Assembly: GCF_037975245.1 (NCBI RefSeq)
Contig: NC_092568.1
Coordinates: forward strand, 22,966,501 to 23,030,500
DNA: 64,000 nt
Direction: 5' to 3'
Origin: Apostichopus japonicus
Lineage: Eukaryota > Echinodermata > Holothuroidea > Aspidochirotida > Stichopodidae
Shown here: positions 26,571 to 38,165 of the stretch, one piece after another
How the letters are laid out: every line of letters begins with the position of its first letter
Numbering within the stretch: position 1 is the stretch's first letter
Program-made: the position numbers and the translations under genes
Notes under the pieces: generated by a model
The model's input: the letters and a program-made list of their open reading frames with translations, nothing else
Databases searched by the model: none
What the model was told of the DNA's origin: nothing

Positions 26571-29458
26571 AGTTGCATAGAGATATATAGGCTTGAACTG
26601 CTGTGCGAACGGAACTAGGGATATTATTGTCAACATTTTGCGTTTACATTCGAAAGCTTCACATTCGACAATTGATCTTCTAACGATAATTGTCTGTGGG
26701 CAAGATAGTGGCAGTTGTTAGGACCACGGGTTTCACAAAGATAAATCAGCATTTAAGTTTATGTGCGCATAGGTGCAGGTCAATTGTCTCGTCGGTGACA
26801 TTCCTACAGTCCTTTTGTAATGCGCATGTAATGATGCATTTATATGGAAATATACATATCCGTTGACACAATATAACCGCCATTTTCGAAGCTCCATGAG
26901 CTAAGCAAAGTCGCTTTGGTTACGTTACTTACTTTGCCACATAGAAAGCAATAATATAATGTAATATAATTTATGTAAGCAATAATGATATTATCATCGG
27001 GAGGGGTAGCTCACTATACTTTGTATACCAATGTGTGTGAGATATGACGAGTCTGTTGTAGCTTGTACAATTCATATCCAGACAATTTGGATTTGTATAA
27101 CCAAGTTGACAGACGATATCACATGTTAATTTATACATCCTTCCGATATGAAAACTCAGCTTTCTAATTATTAGGTTGAGAGATATCATTGGTTTCATTG
27201 CAGAATTTTATAGGATGACCGCACACAAAAAGGAGTTAATTGTATCATGGTAGACTATTTGGAAATGTTAAAATATATTTTCGTATCAATTTGCAATTTC
27301 AATCTCATGTTAGATGGAAACTTTGTCTATTCATGTCTCTGAAGTCATAACGGATCCAGTTTTTTTTAAGACGAAATGTGAATACAAAAAAATAACCTCA
27401 ACTTGCATGACAAAGTGATAAATTTTTATCTCCATATAGCATTCAATAATTCGTAGTAAATGCAATCCCATATAATATGTGACTTAAATGTGACTTTGTG
27501 CAGAACATATGTTATTTTAACGTAAATATAATATATAAAACTTTACATTTTGCAACGAGGCATATTTGTTGAACATAGCCTATTGCAGACACGTTAATAA
27601 TAGAACAGAATAAAGTTTTAAATTGTGGTTTTGTATTATCTAGTTAATACCATACACAAATCGGTAATTATTTAAGTTTTGAAAGTTTAAAATAGCAGGT
27701 TAATGTCTATCATATGCGCATCGTTTTATCTTCTTCTTAACATATATACCGACGAGTGGAATATATTGTACTATATCAAGGTTTGCATCTACTGTACGGA
27801 AGTATACTAATAAAGGCTAATACGTTATTAAGGATGAAGATTTGGGGCCTCCAGTCGTGTAAGTACAATTAAATCGGCTAGGTAGACATATCTGAGAAAG
27901 AAAGCGTTACAAGGACAGCCTGGTTTCATCAGGGGTTCAAGCACCGCTTCTCAATAGGCGGCCAATATGCCAGATCCGGCCCACTTGCATCAATCGAGTA
28001 TGCAGGCCCAAATACTGGACATAGTCCTGGTCAAAGTATACCTGCCTAACGGCCTAGACCCGCCCTACCCGTCCCATTGCTGAAAGCAAGTATATGTAAC
28101 TGTGGTTCTTAGGCTAAATGCTAATGACAAGCGTTGGGAACCCAGCTGTAAGTAATGACTCCTCCCTTTAAAAAAAATGACAAAATGCCCAATTTCATTA
28201 AGAGAACGACACACTGCCTGCGCAACGTGGACATAACATCTCAAAAGAGAGATTGCAAGAGAAAGCTACGAATCGCTATCAGTCAGACATTTTGCATAAA
28301 AAAGATAAAATATGCTCATTTTTTATCAGTAATGGCGCAGTATATCATTCCTGGTTTTAATAGCTTCATTGTACTTTCAAACTATGACAGCTTGCCGTCA
28401 ATAACATGCTATATTAAACACCACACATCTGTTACTGCTTGCTGCAATTAATATATAGCTTTTTAGCGTTCACTTAGAACATTCACACATACCGCGGAAG
28501 AAGTCCTCAGGGGGTGGTGGAACATAATTATAACCGTACTCACGGGTGAGAGTGATCACTTGAGAAACATCTTTATTATGTATAGGCCTATTTTAATGCA
28601 TGGCTTGTATATAACACCATCGAAGCATAGTGCCAACTTAACCAACTTGAACTTAAAGCAGTCGTTTTGTATTGCAGCATTTATTGACTAAGAGTTCACA
28701 ATAAATCAAATTTGAGCTTCCCCGTAGATTCCTGCACGTATATCACTTACAACGTTCAATAATAAATGTTATGAGGTATTGCAATTCGCCCAATATAGAG
28801 ACATTTAGCTGACATCATTGCCTCGGCAATACCAGTCTCTCGATCCGTAGATTGAAAAATAGACCCGCTATAAATGTATCTGTTGTAAGATGGTTGTTTA
28901 ACTTGATATTTGCTTTCAACTTAAAAACTAGACCGACTCAAAAAAGCATCTGCTTCGAGACTATACACTACTCTTACGACTGAATAACACATTCTAGGGT
29001 TCATGAACATTTAAGAGGCGGAAGATGCTGCATTACAAAAGCATGAAACAGATGCTTGACGATGAAAAAGCAAATCTTTGCGTTTGGTCATCAGTTTCAA
29101 AATGCTATCAAAATTTAAAATAGACTCAAATAAATGTTGCAATTCTATCAGAGTACGGTATCCCTCTTTGTTTTCTTTTTCATCATATTAATGTTTATAA
29201 GCAGCTTATTTTAGAATGCATATTGCCCAGAGCAACTATTCAGATTGCTACCAATCTTGTGTATATCATCATTCTTTGATTTTGATAATGCTAATGAACT
29301 GCAATAATATAGTCTTGGCCTCGATTTTTGATTTCAGGCAAGGATAACGTGGCGCTATTCCGTAATAGCTCCGTCACAAAAGTCTCACGAGTTTTGCTAT
29401 TTTTTTTAAAGGATGACCGGAAATGACAGGTGTATATATCATGACGTGTTTTCAAAAG
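26571..29458. other. Gene-free stretch
   Basis: No convincing coding sequence. CAGGGGTTCAAGCACCGC near 27930 and GTTGGGAACCCAGCTG near 28132 resemble hAT ends, but no target duplication was found. Confidence 0.45.
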
Positions 29459-30388
29459 GCGCCCGTATGGAAAGCCATTTTAACATTTAATCGGGAATTT
29501 GAGATATCTTAAATTTTTTCTTCTTTTAGATATCTAAAATTCTATTTCAGATATCTAAAATTAAATTCGAGATATCTTAAATTTAATTCGAGATATCTGA
29601 AATATCATTTCAGATATTTGAAATTGAATTCGAGATATCTAAAATAGATTTCGAAATATTTGAAATTGAATTCGAGATATCCGAAATTGAATTCGAGATA
29701 TCTGAAATTCTATTTCAGATATCTTAAATTTAATTCGAGATATCTGAAATTGAATTCAAGATATCTGAAATTGAATTCAAGATATCTGCAATTCTCATTC
29801 GAGATATCTGAAATTGAATTCGAGATATCTGCAATTGAATTCCAGATATCTGAAATGCATATGCAGAAATTCCCGATTAAATGTTAAAATGGCACGTATG
29901 GAAAGCCATTTTAACATGTAATCGGGAATTTTCAGATATCTGTTATTGAATTCGAGATATCTGTAATTGAATTCGAGATATCTGAAATTCTATTTCAGAT
30001 ATCTGAAATTGAATTCGAGATATCTAAAATTGAATTCGAGATATCTGAAAGTGAATTTGAGATATCTGAAATTTTATTTCAGATATCTGAAATTGTAATT
30101 CGAGATATCTGAAATTGAATTCGAGATATCTAAAACTCTATTTCAGATATCTGAAATTGAATTCGAGATATCTGAAATTGAATTCGAGATATCTGAAAAT
30201 GAATTCGAGATATTTCGAATTCAATTTCAGATATATGAAATTCGCTGGTATTTCGAGATATCTGAAATTGATTTTAAGATATCTGCAATTATTTGTAGAT
30301 ATGTTAAATAAATTGGAGATATCTGTAATTTAATTTGAGATATCTGAAATTCCTTATTAAATGTTAAAACGGCTTTCCATACGCCCGA
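29459..30388. repeat. Array of short palindromes (AGATATCT/GAATTC) between conserved terminal repeats
   Basis: About 40 variant units of roughly 21 bp (core GAATTCGAGATATCTGAAAT) fill this block. Each unit holds the palindrome AGATATCT and an AATT/GAATTC palindrome. A conserved flank, CGTATGGAAAGCC followed by RTTTTAACATTTAAT, occurs at the left end (29465), again in the middle (29895), and inverted at the right end (30350-30382). An inverted AAATTCCCGATTAAATGTTA also lies just before the middle copy. So it looks like two adjacent units, each with its own inverted ends. The translated SRYLK repeats are a by-product of the 21-bp period, not protein. Confidence 0.75.
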
Positions 30389-30523
30389 GACAAAGGCGCC
30401 GAGGCGTTAATACATATAACTGCTCGAAGTAGGAAAATAATTTTAAAGATACCTGACGATGATCACACTGTCACATTCTCGATGCAAGGGGACTTGGGTT
30501 GAGAGCGAATCAGTCGTTCGGTT

Positions 30524-30571
30524 GTTTGGTTTTTAGTGCCCAGGTTCTTTCCTGGGTGACTTTTTTTTCAA
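30524..30571 (+). repeat. Dispersed repeat fragment, copy b
   Basis: TTTGGTTTTTAGTGCCCA...CCTGGGTGACTTTTTTTTCAA is the partner of 11800-11855, in the same orientation, with a gap of about seven bases between them in alignment. Confidence 0.5.
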
Positions 30572-31574
30572 GTATATATTGAAAAGTGAAGGAACATAAA
30601 TAGCCACCTTTCATATGGAAGTTGAATATGTTACGTCATGCGTGTCACGATCACAGGATGCGTCGACTCATTCATGTTTGTGAAAACGCCCTCTGCTACA
30701 GATTAACCGCTCGTAAATGTGGAATGGATGTTTTAACAAATCGTCAGCCGCTTAGCTTGCAGGTGTGAATCCAGGAGCTTTAAAGAGGGGTAGTCCTGAA
30801 GTCGTTGAAGCCGAGTACCATACAGGGGGGGGGGGGTGGGTCTGTGGATCCTCCCCCAGAAAATAAATGTTTAGACCGGGGCATAATTAAGATATAAATT
30901 TGGTCTGTATTATACACCCAAAGCTATACTATAATAACAATTTATAATCTTTTTGGGGGGTTGTAAAGGGAACTGTATGCCCGACACCAGCAAGATCTAT
31001 GCCTGGAGTGTATCTACTTTTGCTTGCTACCCTGAAGGATGGAACGTACGAAGGATATCCAACTTAACCGTACTAAGTGTGACTCCAAAAGTTAAAATAT
31101 AGATTAAAACAATGTTGTCGGGAAATGATTAAAATGGAACATAGTTGTAAATAAAAAAGTGGTAATCACGTGACCAATGAAGACATCTATTGTGATACTA
31201 TTATGTCTATTTCGATTTATTTTAACTTCTTAAAGGGTATGTATGATTCACTACAGAAATCAATAAATTGTATTAAATACAGAAATTATTTGCAAAAGTT
31301 GTTTCTTTCCTTAGAAAAATATAATAACATAGAGCTAAACTTTAAAAGTAAATAACGTTTTTAAAAGAGTGAATATATTCTAGTATTTTTTTAATGTTGA
31401 AATGACAACATTTTACCTTTTAAAACTTGTCACAGTAACTTCCAAATGACAGCAAAAATGTTGACGATCTTGAATCACACAACTGAAACTGGTCGGAGTC
31501 GTAAAAGCAGTATGACAACATATTTAAGGCTATACCATGAAATGGTAAAGATACCATGGTTATGTGACCATATG
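30572..31574. other. Gene-free stretch
   Basis: Contains G-runs at 30825-30840 and short AT-rich frames. Nothing recognisable. Confidence 0.5.
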
Positions 31575-31963
31575 CAGGGGGGTAGGAAGCTTCCAAAAGT
31601 GGATGGGGCACAACATCAGAGGGGCACTTTCTCAATCCACAACCACCACTCGTTTGCTATAAACCGATACACACCGGCCATATCACTTAAATATATATGA
31701 TGTGTTAGTATGCTATCAATACTATTTATGGAGATTGTTTATTGTTAACCGTGCTACAAAAATATATGGAATGCCATTTTAGAAATGTACAGACTAAAAA
31801 TAAATAATTAAAATAAAATATTAAAATTAACAAAGGCTTAAGATATCCAAAAGAAAGTTCTTCATCAAATGGCACACTTTATTTGCCAGTAGGGCACATT
31901 TGCTATTTTGGAAATAGGTGAGGGGGGCACGTGCCCCCAGTGCCCCCCGGCTCCTACCCTCTG
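31575..31963. mobile_element. Non-autonomous hAT-like element (389 bp)
   Basis: Termini are CAGGGGGGTAGGAAGC on the left and CAGAGGGTAGGAGCC read inwards from the right. They are flanked by an 8-bp target duplication with one difference (ACCATATG and ACCATAGG). CAG-type ends plus an 8-bp duplication are typical of hAT DNA transposons. The interior contains GGGGCAC-type runs and no transposase. The open frames that cross it on both strands are not genes. Confidence 0.65.
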
Positions 31964-32288
31964 ACCATAGGTGATAAAAACAGTGACCATTCCTTTCTCT
32001 TTTGTTTATTCCTTTTTATATTATGTTTTTCCTCTCTAAAAAAATTAACATCTCTTTAATTCAATGTGTACATAAGTAAACAGCGACACCAATATCAAAA
32101 GCTGACGAAGGGTGTAATGTATTTATTCGACTGAATCACATGTAATCTTTGCCTCTTGAACCTTTTAATTGTCAATACGTGAATAGTTTTCAATATCTGG
32201 GAATAAGCATTATCAGCACCTGAAAAGAAATGTTCTGCACTATTAATATTCTGACATATTGAGCCAACATTTCTGACTTTTAATTACC

Positions 32289-35200
32289 TTACTGATTCAT
32301 ATCTTCTCCTGTTTCTGTCATTTCCAAATCGTTAATAGGATTTGAAAATGTTTCGAAACGTACAGAAAGTTTCCTGTCTTTCAGCGGGAAATTATTGGGG
32401 ACGCTCTCCTTCAATACCAGATCTTGATTGGCATCTTCGTTTTCTAGTTCGTCTTCGTCATGTTCGAATATGCTAAACGCCCTCACTCTCGATATTTCTA
32501 CCATTTCACTATTTCGCTTCTTCTTCAGTTTTGGTCTGCCGATGTAGGGCCCTGTACCACCTGACGTAGCGACCGGACTCCCTAACCCTCTGATTCTTCC
32601 CCTCCTCCTCACACCAACCATCATTGCATAAATTCGATATGCGTGAAGCAAAATTACCAACAGATTTTTACAGGCGTAGAAAAGGACGGTCGAATATCCT
32701 AAAGAAAGAACATAAATTCGAAAACAAAGGAAGGGACCGTCTTGCAGAACGACTGTAACGAGAGCTTCTCTGACTTCTGTGCTCTCCATGAGCACATGTT
32801 TTAAAGAAAGTTTATCATCGATGGAGTTAGCTCTACCCTTCCGAGAAAACTTGACCTGTTCATTCTCTTTCACCACAGATTCCACATGTAAAGAAAGATT
32901 ACCAATAGTTGATCGACGAGACTCTAACAAACGATTCACTGTCGATATCCACTTATCGACTACTTTCTTCTCGGGATCAAAGTCTAAATCTGGTTTGTGT
33001 TTTCTCTGTGGCAAGGCAACGCTGAACTGTTGAAGACTGATAGCCCATAGAATGAGTACCAATACAGTGGTCACTTTGCTGCATCCTATCTCAGGAAAGG
33101 TCAGATTCTCGGACACGAATTCAACGATATCTTCCCCACTGCCAATAAGAACCAGAAGAAGTTGAGCGAGAGATTCTCTGGAGAAGTTATCTTTTGGAAG
33201 AAGCCAACGACCAACAATTAACAGAAAGACAAGGGTCTGTTGGTGTGTCCTCGAACCTGTTGCGATTGTGTTGTATTTATACTGGAAGAGATCAGAAAAT
33301 ATTTTAAAAAAAAACAGCTTTTGACTTTGAAATTACCCTGGCCAAGTATCGGTAGCTTAATACTCCAGTGTTACATATAAACATGGATGAGAATACGAAG
33401 AGAAAGAAATGCACTATTTTTGTTTTGGTTTCAGTAATAAGAACCGACATCTTCATAACTGTAATAAAATACTTACAGTTCCATTGGTTGGGAATGAAAC
33501 GTCATCGCTGGCCGCACATGCTGCAAAGCTAGTAACACAGTAGTCTCCGCCATTTTGCAGACGGAACTGGAACAGACCAGTCTCAACAATAAAGACCAAT
33601 GCGATCACATAGAACGCGTACACTAGAGTACTTGTGCAACACCTGTATCGGAATGAAACGTCGAAAGACAGAATTAAACATCTTTCCTTGTTTCTAACCT
33701 CGTTCTCAGCATCATATAGATACAATAACAACGTCAACAACATCATCAAAGTTAGTTATGAATAAATCTAACTCTATAGTAGAATTTACATAAAAAATAT
33801 GAACGTTTGCGAACATCTTCTAGAATAAAAACATGGGGTATCCCACACCGAGAAGCAGAATATTAAAAAAATCATAGTTGTTAATTCGTTTATATATCAT
33901 GGATATAGGTCTGATCACTTACTTTTTCAATGTGTCTTTAGCTTACGTAATATTTGAGTTCGGTAGAAAGCTTTATGACTTTTATAGGAAGTTTTATTGT
34001 TCTCATGACAATGAACTTCAAAACATAGATTTTAACGAAGATCTACTTGGTAAACCATATATTTGATCAATGCAGGAAATCCCAAAGTTTATAGCGCCCA
34101 CTATTCCGAAATAAACCCATCTTTGAAAGCTATGAAAAATAACAAATGCCCGTCCGGATGGATTCACAGTCGAAGTTTGTTAAGTTCTTTTGGGGTAAAA
34201 TTGTTTGTTTTTTCCTGATTAGATTTTTAAATTTCGGCTTTAAAATTCTCTTTTATCTGTGACTCAAAGAAATGGCATCATCTCTCTAATTAAAAAAAAA
34301 GCCAAGAGATGCTTTGAAAAATTGGCGACCTGTTTCCGTCTTAAATATTTCTTATAAAGTTGCAACATCTTTAATAATTGCAATCGTATCAAACGTGTCC
34401 TAGGTAATTTAATTTCGTTTGAACAGTTTGGTTTCATTAAGGGACGATACATAGGCAGTTGCTCCCATGGTATATTTTATTGCAATTATGTTAACAATTG
34501 TTTGTCGATATGAATGTCACCAAACATTCTTCTATTGTTTTTATGTTATATTTATGTACAATTTTTTTCCATTACCATTAACAAAGCATGTAACTATGTA
34601 GTTTTTTTTTAGTTATTCTTGAGTGAAGAAACATACAAATGAGAATAAAAAATCATAGTGTACTGAACATTTATACATAACATGTGTAGTCCAACCTAAA
34701 AGGTTCAAAATTGCCTCGTAAAACATATGTAGCGCTATATTGCATCTTAGCACGCTCCATTTTGTCCAAATTTATCGAAGGGTATAGATAACTGCTCCTG
34801 GGCGAAGTAACATTTTATCCTGCACTCCCCCTGCCCCCCATAACAAACATGGTGGATGCGTGTCTGTATTATTCCTGAATATGCCTGACAGTGGACAAAC
34901 TGCCTCCGCGTAGGGAAATGCTTTAAGCAATTAAGTAATAGAATAACTCTGGAGGGATAGATGTCCTGTAAATTTGATTCATACAAATCTCTTCGAAATT
35001 TCAATTGTTAACTCACCATTTCCATTGGGAAAGATGTCCTTTCATCATCGCTGTCGTTAATTCGATCATAGTTAAAACACCGTAAACGCCTAATGGAATA
35101 TATAATTGACCACAATCTATTATATGCGACAAAGTTATAGTCGCTGCTGCGCAATGGAAGAAAAACACTACTCTGGTTAATATAGCTCGAGCAATAAATG

Positions 35201-35381
35201 CCTTTGGTTTCGATCTTAAAGTAGTTAACCTATACCACTGACGTTTCTTCAGTACTCCGAACGAAGCCTTTCGGTCGTCGGATTGACTGCTGTCGACTTT
35301 CTCTTTAACAATGGCGGACAAACGTCTTGCGACGTCCTTTAAGTCATTTTCATTATCATCTTCCTGTCTCTGGTTCTGCAT
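32289..35381 (-). CDS. TMEM26-like multi-pass membrane protein (paralogue 2), three coding exons
   Basis: Predicted exons on the minus strand are 35381-35017, 33642-33477 and 33281-32289, giving 507 aa. Junctions read AAATG|gtgagt, gatacag|GTGTTG, GGAACT|gtaagt and cttccag|TATAAA, with phases 2 then 0, as in paralogue 1. The start ATG at 35381 is preceded by an in-frame TAG at 35408-35406. The N-terminus is a long charged tail (about 65 residues), then a membrane segment containing ILTRVVFFFH, then a second (IPLGVYGVLTMIEL). Exon 2 adds a third segment and a Cys-containing loop. Exon 3 holds LIVGRWLLP, SRESLAQLLL, a fifth membrane helix, a long hydrophilic loop (residues about 265-345), LQDGPF (356-361) and FYACKN, all matching the order of vertebrate TMEM26. 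The acidic, Arg-rich C-terminal tail makes it longer than the usual family length of about 370. Intron 1 carries a LINE relic in the opposite orientation. Family function is unclear. Confidence 0.87.
33935..34490 (+). mobile_element. LINE relic (Tx1-like reverse transcriptase fragment) in intron 1 of TMEM26-like paralogue 2
   Basis: Plus-strand translations in more than one frame read FYRKFYCSHD...IDFNEDLLGKP, then PDGFTVEV, then NWRPVSVLNISYKVATSL and FEQFGFIKGRYIG. These are the linker and first reverse transcriptase motifs of an L1/Tx1-like element, in order, with stops and frameshifts. It lies between exons 1 and 2 of the minus-strand gene, in antisense. It stops abruptly after GRYIG, so both ends are truncated. 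Confidence 0.7.
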
Positions 35382-35408
35382 TGTTATTAATAACAATTTT
35401 TTTTCCTA

Positions 35409-36716
35409 ATCAAAACCCTAAAATACATAGTCTGCTTTATAACATTTATATACCATTGTCAAATTTGTTGACAAACTACAGGCTTGGGGTATCTGCGTGG
35501 GTCATGTTGCGAAAGCTGTTATCAGCAGTTCATTAACTGTAACAAAGGCAAACACATTAATGTCAGCAGCGCACTATGTATGCAGTACTGTTAATACTAT
35601 TAGTAATGTTGATATAGGCCGTGGACCACTAATTACGACACTGAGTGGTGCAAATAAACACTTTAAGGGCAGTTTTTGTCTAAAACCCTTTTCTTCAAGA
35701 GTTTTTGAAGAGACTTTGCATCACGTTTTACAACTCTTATTGTTAATTTTGTTCCATTATTGGAATCTCGCTATCATTCTGCTTGAATTGTCCATGCTGA
35801 AATAAAACAAAAGTCGCGAATCATCGGTGGAAATTTCCTTAATTCACGAGTAGCAATGCCATAACTGTTCTCGTGAGTAATCACATATTTTTTTATTCAC
35901 CATACGTATTCCATATTTATGCCACTTCATTAAAAGTTTAGCGTTGTGTAGTCCTCAGGTAAGTTTCAGACAATCTGGTTCTTGCGGTAAACATTTTTCA
36001 TATAGTAAAACTCACAACGTCAGTATAGGTTCATATAATCTTTGCCACAAATACGATGTTCCTAAAGATTTCCGAAATTCAAAACTTATTCTCCTCCAAA
36101 ATTCTGTATCAAACTCTACAGGCGCAGAGATTCGCAAATTGCTAGGTCACCAGCACTTATTATATATATAAATATATATTAATATTAATAATAATAATGC
36201 TAAAGGAGCAATTGCTACGCTGTACGAACCGTTACTTAGCTGTACATATTCAGGTATTAGTTAGAGGTTACACGCAGGCAGCAACAAAGATGTTACTCAA
36301 TGCAAGGTCATCCGTGCAGCTATAGGAGGTCCCAATAACAACATGATACAACTAAAAGCCTGAACGTAGTTCAATGAATGGTTGCTATCGACTTATGGAT
36401 TGTTAGCATCAATCGAGGACAATGCACCGTATTAGCCACAAGTTTGACAGACATATCTGTATCTTTTCAAGATTGGAAACAGTTATTGATTTTAACTTCC
36501 ATGTGGAGCTTGTGTAAGCATCATTAACAGTTAGTTCCAAAACTTCCATTGCTCAATTGCAAACAAGCAAACACACTTCTCTAAACAATAGCCTTTCTGT
36601 TCCTTTTCTTTCATACGATCTTACACGTTCGAGATAAATCCCAAAACTTACAGATATAATCACATGTAATTATTAGAAAATTACAAGGAAATATTTCCCT
36701 CGGATAAACTCGATAA

Positions 36717-36719
<3 letters not shown>
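35409..36719. other. 5' flank of TMEM26-like paralogue 2
   Basis: Candidate promoter or 5' UTR region. No TATA box, CpG-rich block or further exon stands out. Plus-strand frames here show no family motif. Confidence 0.4.
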
Positions 36720-36795
<76 letters not shown>

Positions 36796-36798
36796 TAG

Positions 36799-36853
<55 letters not shown>
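36720..36853. repeat. (AT)n microsatellite
   Basis: About 134 bases of alternating AT, interrupted by AAATATAG near 36791 and by a register shift near 36824. The whole tract can extrude as a cruciform. Confidence 0.95.
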
Positions 36854-36855
<2 letters not shown>

Positions 36856-37238
36856 CTCGGTGTACCTATTTTTTTGTGTGGTCTTTCTGCATAAAAGTAA
36901 TGTTTTTTGATGTGACAAATCCAGGTTCAGCATGTTCTCAATAATTCACAGAAAGTTATAACACGTTCGAGTGAACGTGTCAAAAGAGCTTTTCGTCAAA
37001 GATTGTTTCCAATGTCAAAATAAGCAACTCTTCAATCTGTATATTCATTTGTTATAGTGAATATTCGCAGTAACGTCTGAATGTTTTATTGTCGATATCA
37101 ACATAAAAAGTAGTAAAATGACTTAAATGTAACTCTTTCACGTTTCAGGTCACATGAAGCATCTAAATAAATAATGCTTTCTTTGTGGAATCGTCATCCA
37201 TCCGTGGCCGTGGATTTGTGAGATCCAAACGAACAGTT

Positions 37239-37245
<7 letters not shown>

Positions 37246-37289
<44 letters not shown>
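37246..37289. repeat. (AT)n tail of SINE-like copy 1
   Basis: About 44 bases of alternating AT directly next to the conserved ATAAATGAAAATCG end of the SINE-like unit. Confidence 0.95.
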
Positions 37290-37292
<3 letters not shown>

Positions 37293-37610
37293 GAAAATCG
37301 TAATGAGTTGGAAAATCAAGAACAGTGAAAAAACTTTCAGCCTCCACCGGGATTCGAACCACGGGCCTCCCGCTCTGTACGCGGACACCCTAACCACTAG
37401 GCTATGGACGCTGGTTGTATGTCCAGAGGTTCGAAACCGGTAAGGAAGATCGTAATTCCACTGTAGGCGTTTGTCACCTGTATCGAACAATACTAGTTCT
37501 GTTTTTGGAGACATATTTTTCCTTACTCTAGAGATCAAACATGATGCTAACCAACTCGAAAATCATTTGTGATTCCTAAAGCCGGATCTCGAAAGAGATA
37601 CTTTGAACAT
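37290..37610 (-). repeat. tRNA-derived SINE-like unit, copy 1
   Basis: On the minus strand, 37411-37340 (72 nt) reads as a tRNA-like head: a box A-like TAGCCTAGTGGTTAGGGTG, a box B-like GTGGTTCGAATCC, and an acceptor stem with 6 of 7 pairs (GCGTCCA with TGGAGGC). D and anticodon stems can also form; the T stem has mismatches. After it come about 50 bases ending in ATTTTCATTTA and a long (TA)n tail, which fits a SINE with an AT-rich microsatellite end. Another 200 bases before the head are shared with copy 2, so the duplicated unit is larger than the SINE body. Confidence 0.65.
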
Positions 37611-37689
37611 ATATATATATATGAACATATATATTTATATATATATATATGCAATGGAGGTAAACGACAAAGGCAAATGAATATATATA

Positions 37690-38010
37690 AATGAAAATCG
37701 TAATGAGTTGGAAAATCAAGAACAGTGAAAAAACTTTCAGCCTCCACCGGGATTCGAACCACGGGCCTCCCGCTCTGTACGCGGACACCCTAACCACTAG
37801 GCTATGGACGCTGATTGTGTGTCCAGAGGTTCGAAACCGGTAAGGAAGATCGTAATTCCACTGTAGGCGTTTGTCACCTATATCGAACAACACTAGTTCT
37901 GTTTTTGGTGACATATTTTGCCCTACTCTAGAGATCAAACATGATGCTATCCAACTCGAAAATCATTTGTGATTCCTAAAGCCGGATCTCGAAAGAGATA
38001 CTTTGAACAG
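37690..38010 (-). repeat. tRNA-derived SINE-like unit, copy 2 (tandem duplicate)
   Basis: Nearly identical to copy 1, exactly 400 bases downstream at its start, with about ten base differences by eye. The tRNA-like head is at 37811-37740. The linker GCAATGGAGGTAAACGAC with the following GGCAAATGAATATA appears after both copies (37651 and 38023), and a third start (ATGAAAATCGTA, 38064) runs straight into an AT tract. This is a tandem duplication of two full units plus a stub. Confidence 0.65.
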
Positions 38011-38072
38011 ACTTTATGTTAATGCAATGGAGGTAAACGACAAAGGCAAATGAATATATATAAATGAAAATC

Positions 38073-38159
<87 letters not shown>
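38073..38159. repeat. (AT)n microsatellite after the stub of the third SINE-like unit
   Basis: About 87 bases of alternating AT that replaces the rest of the third unit after ATGAAAATCGTA. Confidence 0.95.

Positions 38160-38165
<6 letters not shown>

Noticed and set aside
27931-28148. Possible hAT element (CAGGGGTTC...GGGAACCCAGCTG)
   Set aside because: Ends align only with gaps and no 8-bp target duplication is visible.
29660-30333. Open frames encoding repeated SRYLKLN peptides
   Set aside because: They come from a repeat whose period (about 21 bp) is a multiple of three; no start context, splice context or family.
29459-30388. CRISPR-like array
   Set aside because: Units have no distinct spacers, are themselves palindromic and diverge continuously; the DNA is animal.
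32779-33033. Plus-strand frame of 84 codons
   Set aside because: Antisense shadow of exon 3 of TMEM26-like paralogue 2.
36673-36933. Frames encoding runs of IYIYIY here and at 38014-38343, 42438-42813 and 60515-60760
   Set aside because: Translations of (AT)n microsatellites.
37340-37411. Functional tRNA gene
   Set aside because: T-stem mismatches, duplication together with flanking repeat and an AT tail fit a tRNA-derived SINE better; a tRNA scan would settle it.
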